In this document: in pieces, positions 8,773 through 16,102 of the stretch
How positions within the stretch are numbered: position 1 is the stretch's first letter
Layout of the letters: each line of letters opens with the position of its first letter
DNA from: Haloferula luteola
GTDB lineage: Bacteria > Verrucomicrobiota > Verrucomicrobiia > Verrucomicrobiales > Akkermansiaceae
Reading direction: 5' to 3'
Assembly (NCBI RefSeq): GCF_014201715.1
Contig: NZ_JACHFD010000030.1
Location: forward strand, 1-40,636
DNA length: 40,636 bases
The notes under the pieces: generated by a model
Databases searched by the model: none
What the model saw: the letters and a program-made list of their open reading frames with translations, nothing else
Told to the model about the DNA's origin: nothing
Made by a program: the position numbers and the translations under genes

Positions 8773-9141
8773 ATGAGCGAGACCTCACCGAAAATCACAG
8801 CCTATTTGAAAACATTCTGCGGATGGAGCGAAGGCGTGCGTGCCATCATGCGGAAGTATGAGCTGCCATACGAAGAGAAGGATATCATCAAGAATCCGGC
8901 CTTTCGCTGGGAGATGGAACAGAAAAGCGGGCAGCCTCTTTCTCCTTGTGTTGAGGTGGACGGGAAGATGCTGGCCGATATTTCGGGCGAGGAATTGGAG
9001 TCTTGGATGATTGAAAACGGCTACTTGGAGCGGAGCAACTCGGAGGCCGATGCGCCCACGAACTCCGCGTGCACGGACGAGCAGCACGAAGCGATGGCAC
9101 GGGGTGAGGTGCCCGGTGCCAAAATCCGGTTTGTGGACTGA
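8773..9141 (+). CDS. Glutaredoxin-like protein with CGWS site
   Basis: A 122-residue thioredoxin-fold protein of the glutaredoxin family. The ATG at 8773 gives the proper first strand (KITAYLKTFCGWSEGVRAIM). An earlier TTG-type start is rejected as non-homologous. The active site is C16-G-W-S19, so the second Cys of classical dithiol glutaredoxins is Ser, the monothiol form. The next elements are YEEKDIIKNPAFRWEMEQKSG and a cis-Pro-type loop (PLSPCVEVDG) with an unusual extra Cys. After about residue 85 there is a non-family tail with another Cys and a His (CTDEQHEA). It lies 64 nt downstream of trkH, so it may be cotranscribed with trkAH. Role: probably redox or Fe-S related; the partner is unknown. 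Confidence 0.8.
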   Translation: MSETSPKITAYLKTFCGWSEGVRAIMRKYELPYEEKDIIKNPAFRWEMEQKSGQPLSPCVEVDGKMLADISGEELESWMIENGYLERSNSEADAPTNSACTDEQHEAMARGEVPGAKIRFVD

Positions 9142-9158
9142 AGCGAAGTGCTGAATTC

Positions 9159-9186
9159 AGCCCGGCCCGGGAGCGTGGGTCGGGTT
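9159..9186. terminator. GC-rich hairpin between convergent genes
   Basis: AGCCCGGCCC (9159-9168) pairs with GGGTCGGGTT (9177-9186) over an 8-nt loop, with two G-U pairs in the plus-strand RNA. It sits between the convergent glutaredoxin and permease genes and overlaps the permease stop codon. There is no clear U-tract on either side, so termination is inferred from position and stem strength only. Confidence 0.4.
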
Positions 9187-10501
9187 AGCTGGCGTCGTCC
9201 TGCCGAGGATTTTGCAGGGGACGCCCGCTGCATTGGGGATAGAGCCATTCGAACCCAAATGCGATGACGAGCATTCCAGCGAAGATTGCCAGTGCCTTGG
9301 GGTCGACGTGAGCGGTGCGGAAAAGCAGAGCACCGAGTGCCCCTATGCAAGCGAGGAAGCCCAGAGCGGCGATCCAGCGGCGGGCGCCGATTTTTGATGC
9401 GAGTTTCCAAGCGGAACCGCAAACCATCGCAAAGATCAGGAGGAAACCGGCACTGCCAAGGATGGAGATGGCCTGGAGGTCGATGGTGTTGGCCAAAAGG
9501 AGCGAGAGGGCTGCAGTGACCAGGACGCCCATGACGGGATTGTTCCAGGCTTTGTGGTCGAGTTCCTCGGGCAATTCGCCGTCGATCGCCAAGCTGTAGC
9601 CGAGTCGGGCATTGCCATAGATCGTGGCATTGATGGCGGAAAACGTGGCGAGAAGGGCCGAAACGGAGACGAGAATGAAGCCAGCCTGACCGAGGGAGGG
9701 GCGTGCGGCGGCTGCGAGGGCGTAGTCCTGCTGATCGGCAATGACTGAGGCAGGAACAGCGCCGACGGTGACGATCGCGACGAGGACATAGAGAGCAATG
9801 ACGAAGGCGACACAGCCATAGTAGGCGCGGGGGAGGTTCTTTTGAGGTTCGCGGACGTCGTTGGCGGCATTGGCGATGAGTTCGAAACCTTCGTAGGCGA
9901 CGAAAATGACCATCCCCCCCACGATGAGAGATCCCATCGGCTTCCATTCCGAGGTTTGCAGGCGGGAGGGATCGAGGTGAAAGAGGCCGCCTCCGATGAC
10001 GACACCGAGGAGGAGCAGTTTGCCGACGACGATGAAGGATTCGGAGCGACTCACGAAGGAGGCGTTGAGCAGGTTGATTCCCATCGGCAGAAGAATCCCG
10101 CCGCTGATCAATGCATGGTGGAGCCAGCTCGGCTTGGAGGAGAAAAAGGTTTCTCCATAGGATGCGAATGCGGAGGCATAGAGGGCGATGGTGACCAAAT
10201 AGCTCAACCAAAGGGTCAGGTTGAGCCCGCCGGAAAAGACGTTGGCCCCGAAAGCTTCGGAGAGAAAGACTGCGGTACCTCCGGCTTCCGGAAAATGGCA
10301 GGAGAGTTTGACGTAGGCATAGCAGGTGAGCATGGCGACGACTCCGGCCAGGAGGAAGGCGAAGGGCGTGCCACCACCGGCGAGGGACACCGCCGTTCCA
10401 AGAACCGCAAAGATGCCGCCGCCGACCATGCCACCGATGCCGATCAAGGCGGCGGCCACGGGGCCGATGCCGCGGTCCTGAGACGAGGGGGAGGATTTCA
10501 T
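9185..10501 (-). CDS. APC-family amino acid permease
   Basis: A 438-residue inner-membrane transporter of the amino acid-polyamine-organocation superfamily. The unwound first helix carries the substrate-binding motif region GIGGMVGGGIFAVLG (about 22-36), and the characteristic KLSCHFPEAGGTAVFLSEAFG follows near 65-85. The sixth-helix region reads VIFVAYEGFELIANAANDV, with the usual aromatic/Glu pattern. About twelve hydrophobic segments are present, ending with two pairs of helices and a short basic tail. The ATG at 10501 is preceded by a weak CTGGAAA ribosome-binding site. It is transcribed alone, convergent with the glutaredoxin gene and divergent from the secreted-protein block. Substrate cannot be assigned from the sequence. 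Confidence 0.88.
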   Translation of the reverse strand: MKSSPSSQDRGIGPVAAALIGIGGMVGGGIFAVLGTAVSLAGGGTPFAFLLAGVVAMLTCYAYVKLSCHFPEAGGTAVFLSEAFGANVFSGGLNLTLWLSYLVTIALYASAFASYGETFFSSKPSWLHHALISGGILLPMGINLLNASFVSRSESFIVVGKLLLLGVVIGGGLFHLDPSRLQTSEWKPMGSLIVGGMVIFVAYEGFELIANAANDVREPQKNLPRAYYGCVAFVIALYVLVAIVTVGAVPASVIADQQDYALAAAARPSLGQAGFILVSVSALLATFSAINATIYGNARLGYSLAIDGELPEELDHKAWNNPVMGVLVTAALSLLLANTIDLQAISILGSAGFLLIFAMVCGSAWKLASKIGARRWIAALGFLACIGALGALLFRTAHVDPKALAIFAGMLVIAFGFEWLYPQCSGRPLQNPRQDDAS

Positions 10502-10817
10502 GCGTTTTCCAGGTTAAAAGGCGATGCGGCCGAGTCGAGGGGGAAGCGCAGAAGAGGTGCGTGCAAAATTGCTGTCGGGTTTCTGACCCAGAAAGGCGCG
10601 AGAAAGGATGGCAGCCGCCTATGGCGAGAATGTCTCTGCCATCCCCCGCAAAAAACCCAGGTCCCATGAATGCCGACGCCCTCATCTCCATGTCCGATTG
10701 TTCCGACCATCGGATGTCGAGTGGGGAGTGGCGAAAGGGCCGGCTTATGGGGAAGTCCAGTCTTCGTCGCAGCAGGGTGGGGAACCTGGGTTGAGGCCCA
10801 TCCTGCCGAAGGGGGAT
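10502..10817. other. Divergent intergenic region, no gene seen
   Basis: Between the start of the APC permease (minus strand) and the secreted-protein gene at 10865 (plus strand) there are 363 nt. Short open frames here have no ribosome-binding site or protein-like content. Promoters for both directions must lie here or close by, but no convincing -35/-10 pair could be picked out. The last part forms the hairpin listed next. Confidence 0.45.
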
Positions 10818-10849
10818 GAGGAGCTTCGTCCGGCGGGACGGAGCTCCTC
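10818..10849 (+). promoter_or_regulatory. Strong hairpin in the 5' leader
   Basis: GAGGAGCTTCGTCC (10818-10831) and GGACGGAGCTCCTC (10836-10849) form a 14-bp stem, perfect except for one G-U pair, over a GGCG loop. It ends 15 nt before the first start codon of the secreted-protein gene at 10865. The plus-strand tail (GATTTCCCTCC) is only weakly U-rich. It could be an attenuator, an RNA-stability element, or a binding site in the leader of the 10865-15389 pair. The stem buries the only purine-rich, SD-like GAGGAG upstream of the start. Confidence 0.55.
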
Positions 10850-10864
10850 GATTTCCCTCCATCC

Positions 10865-11911
10865 ATGATCCATCAAACCATGAATTCTTCCATCCATTGG
10901 ATGCTCGCGGGCTGGCTCGCGGTATCGACAAGTGCCGCTCAGGCTGAAGCTCCCGAGCGCGGGCGAGACCCGTGGGCGTTTCGAATGATCCTCGAAAACA
11001 AAACCCGGATGCTGGTCCTGGCACTGCGACCGGATTTATGGGCCGCCTACAATCCTGCCAATGGGACTCTGCACAAAGTCTGGAGCGGAGGCATCCAGTT
11101 TCATGGAAAGGTCTATGATTTCGGGCAGCAGAATTCCTCCACTCAAGGCGTGACCTATTATTTGCTGGAGGATGCCTTTCTTCTGACCGCGCGGGATGAA
11201 TCGGTCATTCCTGTAGGCTGGACCGCATCAGGGATCATCACGGGGTCGGCCTGGAGTTTTTCATCAAGCCCGGGCACGACGATGATTTCTCCCACCGTCG
11301 ATTTGCGGCGGCATGATCAGGTGACTTTGGCTTACCAAACCCCTGGGGCGAACAATCGGCTTTGGGTGGATGTTTCGACCGATGGTGGCAGCAGCTGGAC
11401 GGCGCAAAGTTGGATGTCGATCGATGGTGCGGTGGCGGACGGTCATCAGAAGCGCGTGGCGGTGACGGGTGATCAGGTGAAATTTCGATTTCGCCGGAAT
11501 GCCACGGGATCAACGGCGACTTTGGCTGACGTGACCTTGTTCGGTGATTATCAGGCTTGGAGCCTCGAAGTTGCGGGGCAGCTTGAGCATCCTAGGGTCG
11601 ATTGGAGAGGGTATCGGCTGATCGATTCCACTGAGGGCATCGTGATTCTGTATGATCTTGTGCTGGAGAGTGGAGCGAGAGTGGCGGTTGAAGAAAGCCC
11701 TGAAGCCCTAGAAGGCGCATCGCTTGAGCGTCGCTTCACAGTGACCGGGTTGCCGACGGAGGCCCGTTTGTCGCTTGAGCTCGATGGAGTGGGCGTTCCT
11801 GTCACGCATGAAGTCAGCGGTGACGCGGCGCTGAGAAGTGAATTGGACGAGACTTATCTCGATTTCTCCAACGATGGCGAAGCCCGCCTGGAAACGCATT
11901 GGACCCCCTGA
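10865..11911 (+). CDS. Secreted beta-sandwich protein, N-terminal half of a split exoprotein
   Basis: A 348-residue exported protein. The signal peptide (IHWMLAGWLAVSTSAAQAEA) is followed by a block I recognise from the N-termini of large verrucomicrobial and planctomycetal secreted proteins: DPWAFRMILENKTRMLVLAL, then DLWAAYNPANGTLHKVWSGG. In relatives as I recall them this block is fused ahead of PA14 or haem-domain modules. Residues about 115-225 look like a beta-sandwich with SSPGTTMISPTVDLRRHDQV and WVDVSTDGGSSWTAQSW, and a second beta-rich part follows to the end. No CxxCH haem motif is present. The start could be the ATG at 10865 or the next Met at 10880. It ends 4 nt before the next gene, so the two are translationally coupled and probably form one functional unit. 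Confidence 0.75.
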   Translation: MIHQTMNSSIHWMLAGWLAVSTSAAQAEAPERGRDPWAFRMILENKTRMLVLALRPDLWAAYNPANGTLHKVWSGGIQFHGKVYDFGQQNSSTQGVTYYLLEDAFLLTARDESVIPVGWTASGIITGSAWSFSSSPGTTMISPTVDLRRHDQVTLAYQTPGANNRLWVDVSTDGGSSWTAQSWMSIDGAVADGHQKRVAVTGDQVKFRFRRNATGSTATLADVTLFGDYQAWSLEVAGQLEHPRVDWRGYRLIDSTEGIVILYDLVLESGARVAVEESPEALEGASLERRFTVTGLPTEARLSLELDGVGVPVTHEVSGDAALRSELDETYLDFSNDGEARLETHWTP

Positions 11912-11915
11912 AGGT

Positions 11916-14900
11916 ATGTTGAAGAATCTGATTTTGATGGTGATGGTCGGCGCGCTGCCGACGCTCGTGATGGGCCAAAATCCGGCGATGAAGCCAGGGG
12001 TTACGGTGTGGCTCTATGAGACGGGGGAAGAGATGCGTGAATTGCCAATCCTTGTGGATGGGCAAACTCCGACGGTGTCTGCGGATTTTCAGACCATCGA
12101 TTTTGAAGGCGCATGGGACACCACCTATGGAGAGGTGCTGGATGAATTTTATGTGGGCCATGCCTGGGGGCAGATGGTGATCGAGACGGGAGGAACGTAT
12201 GAGTTCCGCCTGACCAGTGATGATGGCGCGCGCTGGTTTCTCGGAGATGAAGCGGCTTTGGTCATCGACAATGACGAGGTTGGAGAAACATCCGGAACCG
12301 CCACGCTGAATCTTCTTCCCGGGAGCTTGAGGTATTACATCGACTTCTATCAGAACGACGGCGACTCGCGGTTGGTGCTCGAATGGAAGCCGCCAGGGGC
12401 GGCAGATTTTGAGGTGATGCCTGCGGGTGTCCTGCAAACGGAAGACGGGCTGACGCATGTGACCTCGCCCGGACTGAAGAGCTTCTACTACGAAGAGGGT
12501 GAGGGAGGAAGCGCGGGTGGACCGGGTGATGGTCGCCCACTGGTTGGGGTGCATCCCAGCTATGATTTGGTCAATTTTCGACCATCGGATTTTCGTCCGG
12601 CGGTCGGAGGGCTGGCCTTTCTTCCTGATGGTCGCCTTGCCGTGTCGACCTGGGACTCGACCGGATCGGTGTATCTTCTGGACCATCTGGACGATGGGGC
12701 GGGTGTGACGGTGAAACGATTCGCCGAAGGGCTCGGAGAACCATTGGGAATCCGGGTGGTTGATGGGGTGATCCACGTGACGCAAAAGCAGGAGGTAACG
12801 CGGCTTGTGGATACTGATGGCGACGATGTGGCGGACGAGTATCTTGCCGTGGCATCAGGGTGGCCGGCGTCGTTCAACTACCATGAATTTAGTTTCAACT
12901 TGGTGGAGAAAGATGGGTTTCTCTGGGTGACGACTTCGGTGCCCTTGCGCAGTGGCAGCACGGCGTATTTGCCTGGGACAGAGCCTGCCTTTCCTGTTCC
13001 ACATGGTCCGGGATCACTCCTGAAGATTGACCCGGTGGCACGCACTTGGGAAGCGGTGGCGAACGGATTGCGAACCCCCAATGGCATGGGCCTGGGTGTG
13101 GATGGAGAGCTCTTTGGATGCGACAATCAGGGCGATTGGCTGCCCTCATCGAGAATCAACCATCTCCAGGAAGGGAAATACTATGGGCATCGGGAAAGTC
13201 CTGATGACGACCGTCCCTACACGCGTCCCGCTTTGTGGCTTCCCCATGGTGAGATTTCCAATTCTCCGGCGGAATTGCTGAGAATTCCGACGGGAACCTA
13301 CGCGGGGCAGATGTTGTTTGCGGAGTTGACCCATGGTGGCGTGAATCGGGTTTTCATGGAAAAGGTGAAGGGGGAATATCAAGGGGTGGTGTTCCAGTTC
13401 ACGCAGGGTTTGGAATCGGGGATGAATCGCCTCGCTTGGGGCCCGGACGGATCTTTGTATGCGGGAGGTTTGGGTGCTGGGGGCAACTGGAACTGGAAGA
13501 ACACAACATACGGATTGCAGCGACTGCGTCCGAATGGAAAGACGACCTTCGAAATGAAGAGCGTGCGGGCGCGTGCGGATGGGTTCCTCATCGAGTTTAC
13601 TCAGCCAGTGCCCTATTCGGTGGCCGTAAGGCCGGAGCATTACGCGGTGCAGCAGTATCGGTATGTCCCGGAATCGACCTATGGGGGGCCCAAGTATGAT
13701 TTGGCGACCCTTGCTGTTGGTGAGGTGAAAGTTTCCGAGGACCGGCGGCACGTGTTCGTGCCCCTGGTGGGGATGTTGGAGGATCGCGTGGTGGCATTTC
13801 GCCTGAAGGATTTCATGAATGACGGGCGGGTGGCGCCGTGGGCGACGGAAGCGTGGTACACGCTCAATCAGATCCCAGAAGAGGCGGGGCCTGATTTCGT
13901 GCCGATGGATCCCCCTGCCGAGCCGGATGCTCCAGTGCCTCCTGCGGGTGCTGCCCAGTATGAGGCGGAGTCGGCTGCCTTGGTCGGTTTGACGGTGACG
14001 ACGGAGCATGCGGGGTTCACTGGGACCGGGTTTGCCGATTATGGATCCGCGGTTGGGCAGACGATCACCTGGACGGTATCGGCCCCGACTGCAGGCAACT
14101 ACTGGGTTTCATTTCGGTATGCCAACGGATCGAGTGCGGCCCGTCCCCTGGCATTGAGTGCGAATGGCGCGAGCATCGGGAATCCATTGGAATTTGGTCC
14201 CTCGGGTGCCTGGACGAGTTGGATTCACACGCCTGGGGTTCTGGTTTCTCTGGTGGAGGGGAGCAACACGATTCGCCTAACGAGCACGCTGAATACGGGC
14301 CCGAACGTCGACCATCTCTATGTGTGCGGGCCACCGGAGCTTGCTCCGCCGGGAGCGATCTCCTTGTTTGATGGGACGGAGGCCTCGCTTGCGGCGAATT
14401 GGGAGCGGGAGGCGAATGCTTCTGCACCGAGTTGGCCGGTGGATGCAGGTGCGATGGCGGTGGCGATCCAGCCCAGTCCCAATGACATTTCGACGATTCA
14501 AGGGTTCCGCGATTTCACCCTGCATGTGGAGTGGCTATCGCCTCCGGGTGGATCAGGTCAGGAGGCGGGGAACTCGGGGGTGAAGCTTCAGCAAAGCTAT
14601 GAAATCCAGGTGCTGAATACGGCGGTGACGGAAACTCCGGTGGTGGATTCGGCGGGGGCGATCTATCAGCAGAAGCCTGTCGACGTGAATGCGAGCTTGG
14701 GAGCGGGAGTTTGGCAGACTTACGACATCGATTTCACCGCGGCCCAGTGGGAAGGCGATACGAAGACAGAGAATGCTCGAATCACCCTGCGATGGAATGG
14801 CATGAAGGTGCACGATGATGTCGAAATCCTTGGATCGACTGGAGCGTCAGTGGCCGAGTCTCCGGGGCCCCATCCTCTGCTTTTGCAGGCCCATGCGAGC

Positions 14901-15389
14901 ACGGCTAGCGGCCCAGTGCGCTACCGGAATGTGTGGATTCTGCCGAAAGTCAGTGCTTCGGAGCAGTGGGAGGCCTGGTTGGATGAAGCTGGCTTGGAAG
15001 GCGATGACCGGCAGCCGTGGTCCGATCCAGACGGGGACGGCACCGCCAATCTATGGGAGTATGCCACCGGGGGAGACCCGAAAGTGGCAGAAGCCCGCTC
15101 GGGGAGCCCGCGGGTGCCGCGAATGGAAGTCCTAGAGCAGGAGGGTCAACGGTATTTGGAGTTCAGCTTTGTTCGGCGCACGGACACGATCGACCGTGGC
15201 TTGCGTTTCGACATCGAAACTTCGGCGACATTGATGTCGGGGTCCTGGACGGTGCAGTCGGCGACGCTGGCGGAGGCTCCGGAGGCCTTGGAAGGGGGCG
15301 AGTTTGAGCGAGTTCGGCTGAGAGTGGATGGACCGGTGACCGACCGCCGTCAGATCTTTGCCCGGGTCCGGGTGGCGTTCAGTGATTGA
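11916..15389 (+). CDS. Giant secreted PA14 / beta-propeller / CBM / DUF1080 protein
   Basis: A 1157-residue exported protein. The ATG at 11916 has TGAAGG overlapping the previous stop, and yields a signal peptide (MLKNLILMVMVGALPTLVMG). The order of domains is as follows. A PA14 carbohydrate-binding module covers about 28-195 (GTYEFRLTSDDGARWFLGDE). A glucose/sorbosone-dehydrogenase-like beta-propeller covers about 225-620 (GLAFLPDGRLAVSTWDSTGS, GLRTPNGMGLGVDGELFG). A CBM6/35-like sandwich covers about 685-815 (YEAESAALVG, GNYWVSFRYANGSS). A DUF1080 / 3-keto-disaccharide hydrolase-like concanavalin fold covers about 822-1020 (ISLFDGTEASLAANWE). The C-terminal segment contains DPDGDGTANLWEYATGGDP, typical of verrucomicrobial exoproteins. 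The role is likely sugar or polysaccharide handling outside the cell. No CxxCH motif was found, unlike many relatives. Confidence 0.85.
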   Translation: MLKNLILMVMVGALPTLVMGQNPAMKPGVTVWLYETGEEMRELPILVDGQTPTVSADFQTIDFEGAWDTTYGEVLDEFYVGHAWGQMVIETGGTYEFRLTSDDGARWFLGDEAALVIDNDEVGETSGTATLNLLPGSLRYYIDFYQNDGDSRLVLEWKPPGAADFEVMPAGVLQTEDGLTHVTSPGLKSFYYEEGEGGSAGGPGDGRPLVGVHPSYDLVNFRPSDFRPAVGGLAFLPDGRLAVSTWDSTGSVYLLDHLDDGAGVTVKRFAEGLGEPLGIRVVDGVIHVTQKQEVTRLVDTDGDDVADEYLAVASGWPASFNYHEFSFNLVEKDGFLWVTTSVPLRSGSTAYLPGTEPAFPVPHGPGSLLKIDPVARTWEAVANGLRTPNGMGLGVDGELFGCDNQGDWLPSSRINHLQEGKYYGHRESPDDDRPYTRPALWLPHGEISNSPAELLRIPTGTYAGQMLFAELTHGGVNRVFMEKVKGEYQGVVFQFTQGLESGMNRLAWGPDGSLYAGGLGAGGNWNWKNTTYGLQRLRPNGKTTFEMKSVRARADGFLIEFTQPVPYSVAVRPEHYAVQQYRYVPESTYGGPKYDLATLAVGEVKVSEDRRHVFVPLVGMLEDRVVAFRLKDFMNDGRVAPWATEAWYTLNQIPEEAGPDFVPMDPPAEPDAPVPPAGAAQYEAESAALVGLTVTTEHAGFTGTGFADYGSAVGQTITWTVSAPTAGNYWVSFRYANGSSAARPLALSANGASIGNPLEFGPSGAWTSWIHTPGVLVSLVEGSNTIRLTSTLNTGPNVDHLYVCGPPELAPPGAISLFDGTEASLAANWEREANASAPSWPVDAGAMAVAIQPSPNDISTIQGFRDFTLHVEWLSPPGGSGQEAGNSGVKLQQSYEIQVLNTAVTETPVVDSAGAIYQQKPVDVNASLGAGVWQTYDIDFTAAQWEGDTKTENARITLRWNGMKVHDDVEILGSTGASVAESPGPHPLLLQAHASTASGPVRYRNVWILPKVSASEQWEAWLDEAGLEGDDRQPWSDPDGDGTANLWEYATGGDPKVAEARSGSPRVPRMEVLEQEGQRYLEFSFVRRTDTIDRGLRFDIETSATLMSGSWTVQSATLAEAPEALEGGEFERVRLRVDGPVTDRRQIFARVRVAFSD

Positions 15390-15406
15390 AGGAAGCGATT
15401 CCTTCA
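15387..15406 (+). other. Perfect hairpin at the stop codon of the giant exoprotein
   Basis: TGAAGGAA (15387-15394, beginning with the stop codon TGA) pairs perfectly with TTCCTTCA (15399-15406) over a GCGA loop, the GNRA type. No U-tract follows, so it is not a classical terminator. It could be a 3'-end stabiliser or a weak stop of transcription before the sigma factor gene 70 nt downstream. Confidence 0.45.
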
Positions 15407-15474
15407 GCATGAGGAGAAAACGATTAGAGCGATGAGCTTGATGTGGCGAAGTTGTCCTACTAATTTTTTCTCCC

Positions 15475-16026
15475 ATGCAAGGAGACGACGAATTCAGCCA
15501 CTCATCCGAGGCCGATGTGCGGCGGCTGTATCCCATTCTGCGTGCGATGGCGGGGCAGCGGATGGCCTTCGAGAGGGCGGGGCAAACCTTGCAGCCGACG
15601 GCGCTGGCGCATGAGGCGTGGCTGAGGATGCGTTCGGGTGATGAGCCGGTTTGGAAGAATTCGGCGCATTTTTGCACTGCGGCGTCGGAGACGATGCGGC
15701 GGATTCTGATCGATCGGGCGCGACGGCGAAAGCGCCAGAAGCATGCAGGTTCTCTGACCCGGGTTTCTCTCTTGGATGCGGAGGATGAGGTGGCAGAGGA
15801 GGAGGAGCCCGCGCTGCAAGTCAGTGATGCTTTGGAAAAGCTCAAGAAGATCGACCCGCTGCGGGCCAAGGTGGTGCTGCTGAAGTTCTTTGGTGGGCTG
15901 ACGAATCAGGAAGTGGCGGAGGAGATGGGGGTGACGGAGCGTTCGGTCGAGCGCTACTGGGCCTTTTCCAAGAGCTGGCTCTTCCGGGAGATTCAGGCGG
16001 CTGAGCGAGAAGCTGAGGTGTCGTGA
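15475..16026 (+). CDS. ECF-type RNA polymerase sigma factor
   Basis: A 183-residue sigma factor of the ECF group common in Planctomycetes and Verrucomicrobia (Sigma70_ECF family). The region-2 part is LYPILRAMAGQRM then LQPTALAHEAWLRM and AHFCTAASETMRRILIDRARRR, the hallmark of this group. Region 4 is the helix-turn-helix LTNQEVAEEMGVTERSVERYW (about 142-162), giving promoter -35 recognition. An acidic linker (EDEVAEEEEP) joins them. No anti-sigma gene follows; instead a transmembrane Ser/Thr kinase starts 76 nt downstream, so control by phosphorylation is the likely mode (inference from context). The ATG at 15475 is the only sensible start. It lies downstream of the PA14 giant, which may be a target or an upstream operon member. 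Confidence 0.92.
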   Translation: MQGDDEFSHSSEADVRRLYPILRAMAGQRMAFERAGQTLQPTALAHEAWLRMRSGDEPVWKNSAHFCTAASETMRRILIDRARRRKRQKHAGSLTRVSLLDAEDEVAEEEEPALQVSDALEKLKKIDPLRAKVVLLKFFGGLTNQEVAEEMGVTERSVERYWAFSKSWLFREIQAAEREAEVS

Positions 16027-16027
16027 G

Positions 16028-16039
16028 TGACACGTGTCA
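16028..16039. promoter_or_regulatory. Perfect 12-bp palindrome between sigma and kinase genes
   Basis: TGACACGTGTCA is a perfect palindrome starting one nucleotide after the sigma stop codon. It could be an operator. About ten such 12-bp palindromes are expected by chance in 40 kb, so position is its only support. Confidence 0.25.
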
Positions 16040-16102
16040 TGGCTGTCGGCTTGCGATGGAAAAAGTCGCCAAGGGAACGGAGGCAGTCCGCTTCACTCGA
16101 TC

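Noticed and set aside
9021..11024. A 667-codon minus-strand ORF over the APC permease
   Set aside because: It is Arg/His/Pro-rich, the usual composition of an off-frame reading, and overlaps the well-supported permease.
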